The notes under the pieces were generated by a model. It was not told the origin of the DNA. It worked only from the letters and a program-made list of their open reading frames with translations, and did no database searches. Of a stretch of 64,000 nucleotides of DNA, positions 57,051-64,000 are shown one piece after another; position 1 is the first letter of the stretch, and every line of letters begins with the position of its first letter. The position numbers were made by a program, and so were the translations under genes. Origin of the DNA: Euryodendron excelsum (taxonomy: Eukaryota; Streptophyta; Magnoliopsida; Ericales; Pentaphylacaceae); NCBI GenBank assembly GCA_033060915.1, contig CM065387.1, positions 41,557,501 to 41,621,500 of the forward strand, written 5' to 3'.

Positions 57051-57117
57051 AGTTGCTTTAGCTACTTTCAAGGTTTGTCTAGGTACATGGGCCCACGCAC
57101 CCACGTGACGACATTTT

Positions 57118-58660
57118 ACTCATTGGATGTAATGTTAGGAATGCTATCATCAGTTAAGCTCTGACTTCTACTGAATCTCTCCATGAAAGATTTGGGAGAA
57201 GCATCTTATATACTAGGTATAAAGGTCTGTAGAGAGATCTAAAAGGTTGTTTGGACTCTCAATCTGTGTATATAACCAAAATGTTAAATAGGTTCAACAT
57301 GCAAAATTCCAAGAGGGGATTGTTTCCTTCAGCCATGGAATCCATTCCTCCAAGGACTTGAATCCTCAGACACCAAAGGAGATAAAGGACATAACAAGAG
57401 CTTCTTATGCCTTGGCGATATGGAGTGTTATGTACTAAACTTGATATTAGTTATGCTTTAAGTCTTATGAGCAGATATCAGTCTGAACCAGGTTTGGAAT
57501 ACTGGGTGGCAATCAAGAATATCCTGAAGTACTGATGAAGAACTAACAATATGTCTCTTATCTATGGAGAATGAGAATTTAGAGTTAATGGTTTCATAGA
57601 TTCAGACTTGCAGTCTAACGTGGATAATATGATATTCATGTCTAAGTAAATGCTTGCCTGGTACGTCAAAGCAGTGAACTGGAAGAGCTATAAGTTAAGT
57701 ACTGCAGCGAATTCCATTACCGAGGCAGAGTATATTGCAGCATGCCAAGGAGTCTGGAGAGATTCAGTAGAGATTTGCCTGATAGCACTTTGGAGTCAAC
57801 ACTATGGTGAGATGAAGTCTAACACAAAACTTCAGAGGCTAATTTTTTTGTGAGACAACAATAGTGTCGATACCATTACAAAAGTGTCTACACCTTTCAC
57901 TTAATTAACAAATCCAAAAAAAAAAAAAAATCTAGTGAGAAGAATTTGAGGCGGTTCCTGTATTTTGGCCATATCTCTCTACTTCAATATTCGATTAAGT
58001 CGATTCTTACGATGCTGGAGAGAAGACTCAAAGCTCTACAACTTTGTATTTCACGACCATTCATCAATCAAACTCTGTCTAGGTCAAAAGTGAACTCTAA
58101 GTGGACAAAAATTGGAAAACCGCAAATTTTGCAATTTATGTTCCGATTTTGTTGTGATTTCCTTTCTCTTAAGGATTTTTCTGTCCTTAGGATATAAATA
58201 CAATAGAGGGGCCACGAAATAGGGATCCTCATTCTTCCTTTCATCTGTTTTTTCTATTTGGCTAGGGTTTTTCTATTTTAATGAGTTGCTAAACTCCTAG
58301 CTAGGGCTAGGGAAGAAACTTTTAATAGAGACATAGTATTTGTTCTTTGATCCTTGCATAATGGTTTCAATTGATGGTTTCATAGGTTTAGAAGAGCTTC
58401 TGTTTTGTAAAATTTCTTGATTCATTATTAACTATGGGAACAACGAATACTTGGAATTCCCGGTGAATCAAATAACTAGTATTACTTTGCGACAACTTGC
58501 ACTAAGGCTTGCATTCTTTTAGTTGCAGTACCAAACTAGTTGAGTTGACATTTGTGTTCAAAAGGTGGCACGAACAAATAATGTAGCAAATCCATTTACT
58601 AAACTTGTCCCACAAAAGCAATTAGAACAGCATCTTCAGAAGATGGGTATATGATACATG
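57118..58660 (+). pseudogene. copia pol 3' fragment (RT end, RNase H, C-terminus)
   Basis: It begins within the RT (MKDLGEASYILGIKVCREI). It passes through VYITKMLNRFNMQNSKRG, ISYALSLMSRYQSEPGLEYW and ITEAEYIAACQGVW (RNase H) to about 57850. After a ~650-bp interruption the C-terminus VARTNNVANPFTK-VPQKQLEQHL appears at 58565-58650. Stops and gaps throughout. gag, protease and integrase are missing, so the element is truncated at its 5' side. Confidence 0.75.
57900..58550 (+). mobile_element. Insertion within the copia fragment, possibly a solo LTR
   Basis: It separates two parts of the copia C-terminus. It contains a TATA-like GGATATAAATACAAT (58190-58204) and LTR-like composition. Ends are not resolved; a run of 15 A lies at 57917-57931. 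Confidence 0.35.
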
Positions 58661-59262
58661 CTCGTTGGTTTTAGTGCAAGTTGGAGATGGATAGAGATAT
58701 GCACAAAAACCAATCTGGTGTATGTGGTGCAGGGATATTTTGTAGAATAGTCTTTTCATTTAATAATTGATAGTAAAATGGTAAGATTTATCTTCTCATC
58801 TTTACTTATGTTATTATTTCATGATAAGTCCCTAGGTTTAAAACTAAGAAGAAATGTTTTAAGAGTTAAGTATATGAGATCTATAATTCTTGATACTTTA
58901 TTCTAGAATGTTCCTAGTCATAGGATTACCAGTTGAGCACTAGTAATTCAGATATATCAGCGTATCTTATGCTTGCTCTTCGGAGGGTGGCTAGTCTAAA
59001 GTTACATTTGTGGGGACACTAAAGCAAACATGTGGATACTTTTTAGAGAACAAGTTCACTGAAAATGACTGCATTCACGAATGATTATAGGGAGTTTTAT
59101 AGTTGCAGTTGTGCATGTAATCCTTAGACCTGAGACATCAATACAATGTGTTCTTGCCCTAAACAAGTAATAAGAACACATACTAGTTGGCATAGTGGGG
59201 CATATATGGAGACGTGTGAATGTCCAACATGGAATCTATCACTCTGCAGTAAAGCGGGAGAA

Positions 59263-60076
59263 TGTTAGTGATTTTCTAAGATCTAACTCAAGGAAGACCT
59301 TGACCGAGGTAGAATGGCAATTAGAAAAGAGTTTCTAATTTCATCATCGTAACTTAGTATTGTTGGATCAGACACATATGATTGAGTTAGGGATTTCACA
59401 GGTTTCATGCCCTATTGACTCGATTGGGATATTGTATGGTGAAACAATTGAACTGTACAATAACTGCAAACTGAAAGGTTCACGTTATATATTCGTACTG
59501 TCTAGGTTGATCAGAATATGCTACTAGGTGTCACTTATGATTGTAGAAACTCTAAGGATTGGATAATGGGAAAATTAGAAATGGTTGTAATTCGAATTAA
59601 AATTAGAAAGAGTGGTAACTATTTCACAACCAGATAAGTGTGAACCTAAAAAATCATACACAATATGAGTAATGTATAATTTAAAGGAATAAAGATGGCT
59701 AATCCTAGTTAAGAGTTAATAATTAAGGGTCATGTTGCAAATAATAGTAAACAATGTTATATCCTAAAAAGATCATAATAGACATCCTACTAGTCTTATA
59801 TGAACTAGCACACTTAATATATTTAGTCTTCTCTCTCTTTGTCTCTCTAGTCTCCTAGTTCTCAACTTGTCTGAGTGTTCTTGAGATTTTTTTTACTCCA
59901 AGAATTATTTCAGATACTCAGAAGCTGGACGATTGAATAGCTTGTGAAGTAGACATTGAAGGTTGGATTAGATAAATTGAATTTTTGAGTTTAAGTATTC
60001 ATCTAATCTCCTACTATGGATGTTGCTTATGTTTTGTATACATCACAAACATGATCATGAGTTGTAGGAATCAACA
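59263..60076 (+). repeat. Probable 3' LTR of the nested copia relic
   Basis: It is preceded by the purine tract AAAGCGGGAGAA, begins TGTTAGTGATTTTC and ends near GGAATCAACA, just before the gypsy knuckle sequence resumes. No 5' LTR was found. Confidence 0.5.
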
Positions 60077-60124
60077 TAAAATTTTAAATTATGCTACGTA
60101 TTATGCTACGATTCCTTTCACTAA

Positions 60125-60830
60125 GTCACCTACATTCAATTGTTCCAAATGTGGACAATCAAGGCATAGGTCACTGGAGTGTCCAAGCAGGAATTTTACC
60201 CCACAATCAAACTAGATAGATCATATAGGTGATATAACCAAGAAGATGAATCTCATCTTCAAGAACCGTTATACAAGAGTCTGACCTCCAAGCAAAGGGA
60301 GTAGATGGTGATGTTGGGCTACAGTTTTCTGGTGATTCATCAGATAGTTACTCAGGCCCCATTTGACAATAGATGGCCGAGACAAGCCTCTTCTGCACTA
60401 CATGCACAAAAGAGGAAAGTTGTGCTCAGTTGTCGTTGAAAGCGTTAGTATTGGAAAGTTTATCTCGCAGGAGATGGTTGACAAGCTTAGCTCGGAAATT
60501 GAGAAATTGACCGAACCTTCCAAGGTGGCCTAGTTTAAGGAAGAAGGAGAAGTTCCAATCACTCACCGGTGTCTAGTGAAATTCTCCATTATTGGAATGA
60601 ATTATAGGGATAAGGTCTGGTGTGACGGAACTAGAGGTGTGCCAAATATTGTTAAGGTTTCCTTGGCAGTTTGACAAAAAGACCCAACATGATGGAGAGA
60701 AAAAAACACTTGCAACTTCTCAAAAGACAAATTTGAGATAACTTTGTATCCTCAAAGGAATGCAACGATGCCTAAGAAGAAGGTTGGAACAACCTCCAAA
60801 TCAAAGAAAAGTAAAATCTAAGTCTGTTAT
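60125..60830 (+). pseudogene. gypsy gag knuckle and protease-like segment, second part
   Basis: FNCSKCGQSRHRSLECPS (C-x2-C-x4-H-x4-C) is at about 60135-60190. Next come KLCSVVVESVSIGKFISQEM, KVA-stop-FKEEGEVPITHRCLV and WREKNTCNFSKDKFEITLYP, the sequence order of the aspartic-protease region of plant gypsy elements. The Asp-Ser/Thr-Gly active site is not preserved. Confidence 0.65.
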
Positions 60831-62230
60831 GATCCTCCATAAAAACCAATTTGAGACCGAATTAAGGCCATAGTCTTTGGTCAACAACTAGTGGAGGCTC
60901 CTAGTGAGGGGCACCCTTGACAGATAAATATATGAAGACATCCTCAATTCAACTCCACACAGGCTCCAGATGGCATGAAATAGCCAAGACACTTGGAGGT
61001 CATTGACCCAAAAATTCAACTGTCAATGAAATATTTTGGCAAAAGGTATCAGTATCGCTTCTCATTTTCGCTTCTAATTTTGAACCAGAATTGTGTGGTA
61101 TTGCACCAACCAAACACTTCTGATCATAATCAAAATCAGCTGAACCATTCGAGTTCTGATGAAAGAATTGATTATGAGATCCCAAATCTTCAAATAGCCT
61201 TTTTAATACATCAAAATTTACATATAGGGCATCCCTCACCAAGGCTGGCCATGAATCCACCGCCTTGGCAGAAAAGTTGATCAAACTTCTTTTGCCAATA
61301 ACTTACCAATAAATTATGCTTATGAAAAAGGATTCGTTACGACTTGGATTTGCAAATTATTGGTCCAATTAAGCCACCCTATCAGATAATACGCCGAAGA
61401 AATAAAACAATCACATAGTGCACACAATTTTTAAGTGAGAAACCAAAGTTGAAAAAACCAGGGGCTAGGTCAGTAAATCAATACACTATGAAGAACAACT
61501 TTCAAATAATGTTTTAAAAATCGGACCAGCCGGCCTGTTCAACCGGTCCAAGAAACAATCTGGATGGACCCTTAGAATCAGACTACTCCAAAAACCGCGA
61601 TTTAACCGGCTACTGATTCATGGGAATCAAACGGTTTGAGTACTTACGTATATTAGGAATTTTCTTGGAAAAATGCCCAAATCTGTTCAGCGTCGAGGTT
61701 TGCCATTTGCATCACTATGCGTCTCTTTCTCATCTTAGACGAAGATCAGCCCATCACTAACCGGAAAATTTGTTTGTTTCATCGTCAACAACATTCATCA
61801 CATATTTTGCTCTTTTTTAAAAAAATAAAAAATTACATATTGTTTTCTCTTTCTCACTTGCCTGCCGCAATTGTCTCATCTATTATAGGCTCTCTTTCTT
61901 CTCACATAGTTGCTTTTTATTCTCTCTTCTTGTTTTCACTTCTTTAACCTCTTGCTCTTCTCTCCTCCACTCTCCTCATTTATTTCCCCTCTCTCACCAT
62001 CACTTTTGCATTTCAGTAATTGGAACAGAAAGTGGTTGGAGATACCAAGGAAAATGCCACTATACATCCTAAGATCCCAGCTAGCTGTATTAGGTGCCTA
62101 TTGAGAGAATACTGCTAATTTCTAGGTGTGATTTATTTGTATTATCTGTAGGTTAATCAACTATATAGTCATAAATGCACCAAAAAAAATACTCTTATAG
62201 CCAAGTCACATTTCTATTTATGAGGTCTTG
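60831..62230. other. Noncoding sequence between gypsy relic and duplicated block
   Basis: A short minus-strand open frame at 61284-61000 has fairly protein-like composition (FDVLKRLFEDLGSHNQFFHQ) but no recognised domain. AACCGGTCCAAG/GGACCAGCCGGCC motifs at 61525-61615 resemble a decayed MITE. Nothing else is seen. Confidence 0.3.
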
Positions 62231-62964
62231 AACAGTATTGTTGACTATTGGGTCCTCTTGATTTCATTTGGTTAGAGGTAAACTATGTATAATAAAATTT
62301 AGAAATGCTAAACTATGATTTCATTCTTTATTATCATGTTTCGTTACTCAGAAATTAATATAAAAAATTTAGAAATGCTAAACAATGACTTCATTCTTTA
62401 TTGTCATGTTTTGTTACTCAAAAATTCATATAAAAAATTAGGAAAGCCTGTTCAAGTATTTTAACAAAATATAAGATTTTGTAATTTTTTTGTGATTTTA
62501 ATTGATTTGATCAATTTTCTTAAAATAAAATTTATGACGTAATTACAATGTGACGGTTTGATTGCGGTTGACCTAACAATTGAACACGTTACCCTTCACC
62601 CAGTCCTTTTTTTGGGTCGGGATTTTAAAACATTGCTTACCAGTTTACACTTATACCCACCTATTGAATCACTCACTTCCACATATCACTTCTCACGAAT
62701 TTTGGGTGTACTCTCTTTGTACGTGTTAGTCCAACGATACAATTCCTAGTACTCCTGATAAAGTGTTAATTCAAAACCATTGTTGAAAGCTTTCAAGTAC
62801 TAATCTAGATCATCAAGTATGTTTTCCTGAAATAGAAGTAACTCCCTGACAACCACTTTTCTAAATAAAAGCTCACAGCACTCTTAATATGGTCTCAGAA
62901 TGATAAGTGGATTAAATACTTTCAAAAGCAACCTATTGCACTCTATTTATGATAGAAAAAACTA

Positions 62965-63148
62965 AGGAGGGGGTGTTTGGACGCCCTGCTTATAAGCCAT
63001 AAGCTATAAGCTATTTTCAAAAAGCTACATTTAAAAATAATTTTTTCCAAAAAACGTGATTAAACATAAGCTGCTTTTTTAAGCTACTCGCCCAAACACA
63101 TTTCAAAAAAGCCATAAGCTACTAAATAAGCTACATCCAAACACTCCC
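62965..63148. mobile_element. Tourist/Harbinger-like MITE (184 bp)
   Basis: The left end GGAGGGGGTGTTTGGACG and the right end CATCCAAACACTCCC are inverted repeats. The interior carries CTTATAAGCCATAAGCTATA and its inverse. Copy A at 11590-11600 reads ..AACTATTTAAAGTG.. without it. Confidence 0.85.
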
Positions 63149-63834
63149 TTAAAGTGCAATTCCATATTGTATGAATTAAACTAGCAAAACTAAGTAGGAA
63201 ATGAAGTTCGTCATATCTCTCTATGTGGAGAGTAAATCTGTTCTGCAGCAACTCTCTGATTGCAGTTTTCTGATTCTCTTATTGTGTTTTGAATATTAAC
63301 TCAAAATATACTAACTAAGAATATTACACTCGAAGTGCTTTTGCTCAACGGATATGCCAATCCTGAAAACACTAACAAAATATAAACACACTATTGGACT
63401 TCTACCTCATGCAGTGTCTCCTAAATTTTGATATTGTAAATTCATGAATTGCTGAACTATGCGTAGAAGACAAACGATAAATCTAAGACCAATGCCTTGC
63501 AAACATATTTCTACACTGGAAATAGCAGACTTAAAAAATAAGCCTTTAATTTTGAAGCGATCAACAAAACTGGTCATATGTCTAATAAAGACATTAAGCG
63601 AAAAGGATTACGTAACAACTTGGGCAAAGAATGAAGATAAAGCATGGAATACAAATAGAAGCTCAATCTCCAAAAACTTCAAATTAAGATGCCTACAAGT
63701 GTGATACGTACCGATTTTGAAAACACCAGATTTATTTCTTTGCTCTGCAAATAGATGGAAAACGAAATTTTAATCGTAATCCCTAGAAATTACAACTCAG
63801 GGAAAGTTAAAAGGAACAGAGGGGATCAACTAAC

Positions 63835-63883
63835 CATCGAGCTCCAGAGTCAGCCGCTTCATCGACGACTTGGGCTGCTCCAT
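63835..63883 (-). CDS. Possible first exon of the LRR gene
   Basis: The minus-strand ATG at 63883 encodes MEQPKSSMKRLTLELD, then one base before a GTTAGT donor (63834). At 49 nt the exon ends in phase 1, the phase needed by the acceptor at 54169, giving a Gly codon across the splice. The upstream sequence is GC-richer, with several possible transcription-start features but no clear TATA. Linkage to exon 2 across 9.7 kb of transposon-laden sequence is inferred only from phase, strand and the segmental duplication. It may be the start of a different gene or not an exon at all. Confidence 0.35.
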
Positions 63884-64000
63884 GTCGATGAGGGTTGGCG
63901 ATGCAGAGGCACACGAGAAATACAAGGTTCAACGGATATAGAGTCATAGAGGTGTTTTCACAATGAAGATGAAATGTACCGAAACCTCACAAGTTGCAAG

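Larger units (their letters stand above)
55370..60830 (+). mobile_element. Ty3/gypsy relic (LTR end, gag, knuckle, protease) split by a copia relic
   Basis: A TATA box (GGTATAAAAGCC, 55503-55514) and leader are followed by gag (about 55990-57050). After an interruption come a CCHC knuckle and protease-like segment (60130-60830). RT and integrase are missing. The nested copia fragment occupies roughly 57100-60076. Confidence 0.65.
54170..63834 (-). other. Putative intron 1 of the LRR gene, filled with retrotransposon relics
   Basis: If the exon at 63835-63883 belongs to the gene, this 9.7-kb phase-1 intron separates it from exon 2. It contains a possible solo LTR, a gypsy relic with a nested copia relic, and part of the duplicated block. 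I found no NB-ARC exon on the minus strand. Confidence 0.35.
62231..64000. repeat. Segmental duplication copy B, block 2
   Basis: It pairs with 10863-12046, 14717-14722 and 15975-16080. Differences: a 184-bp MITE present only here (62965-63148), two large insertions present only in copy A, and 63640-63934 present only here. It runs off the window. Confidence 0.9.

Noticed and set aside
1..64000. tRNA, rRNA or other structured RNA genes
   Set aside because: Scanning for A/B-box pairs and cloverleaf arms by eye gave only the tRNA-complementary primer sites; no gene could be supported.

Overview
The window is a piece of a plant nuclear genome, most likely a eudicot. The evidence is plant-type Ty1/copia and Ty3/gypsy retrotransposons, CACTA, hAT and PIF/Harbinger-like DNA elements, an NLR-derived gene with GT-AG introns, a plant mobile domain (PMD) ORF and a DUF247 fragment. 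I cannot name the species. Most of the sequence is transposon-derived. The only coding sequence that looks intact is the minus-strand leucine-rich-repeat gene at 49.3-54.2 kb, possibly with a first exon at 63.8 kb.

Layout. 0-6.8 kb: a LINE relic (DUF4283/zinc-knuckle ORF1 end, then the 3' end of ORF2) split by a full-length but decayed Ty1/copia element (476-5330, 407-bp LTRs, 5-bp target duplication ATTGC). 6.9-9.8 kb: a CACTA-type miniature element, a degraded NB-ARC fragment on the plus strand and a small Harbinger-like MITE. 9.8-16.1 kb: copy A of a segmental duplication. It carries the 3' end of the LRR gene fused to downstream noncoding sequence and was later hit by a non-autonomous copia-type element (12047-14711) and a Harbinger-like element (14723-15971). 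16.1-20.4 kb: AT-rich sequence with MITE-like foldbacks and a degenerate tandem repeat. 20.4-24.4 kb: the start of a gypsy-associated 'Transposase_28' ORF abutting a decayed CACTA (tnp2) transposase on the minus strand. 24.5-41.1 kb: a very large Tat/Ogre-like Ty3/gypsy element with a 5.1-kb 5' LTR, a decayed gag, no recognisable pol, an antisense PMD ORF, a ~100-bp tandem array and a truncated 3' LTR. 41.1-49.2 kb: noncoding DNA, a CACTA-like end, a DUF247 fragment and two hAT-like elements. 49.3-54.2 kb: the LRR gene. 54.2-62.2 kb: nested retrotransposon relics (gypsy gag/protease split by a copia fragment) that lie upstream of the LRR exon or inside its first intron. 62.2-64.0 kb: copy B of the second half of the segmental duplication, ending with a possible ATG exon.

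How the parts relate. Copy A (9814-16080) is colinear with copy B (50322-51427 followed by 62231-64000) but lacks the roughly 10.8 kb in between. It therefore looks like a duplicate of the LRR locus that suffered an internal deletion. Because each copy has insertions the other lacks, each serves as an empty-site control for the other. In the LRR gene every predicted intron is phase 1. A 49-nt exon at 63.8 kb, a 3252-nt exon and a 695-nt exon would join into 1331 codons plus stop. That protein has an NLR-type LRR and linker, but where the NB-ARC ATPase should be it has a long Ser/Glu-rich segment, and it carries an unusual C-terminal extension. This is the best candidate for something unusual and functional here.

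Limits: family names come from motif recognition by eye, and percentages and alignments were counted by hand.
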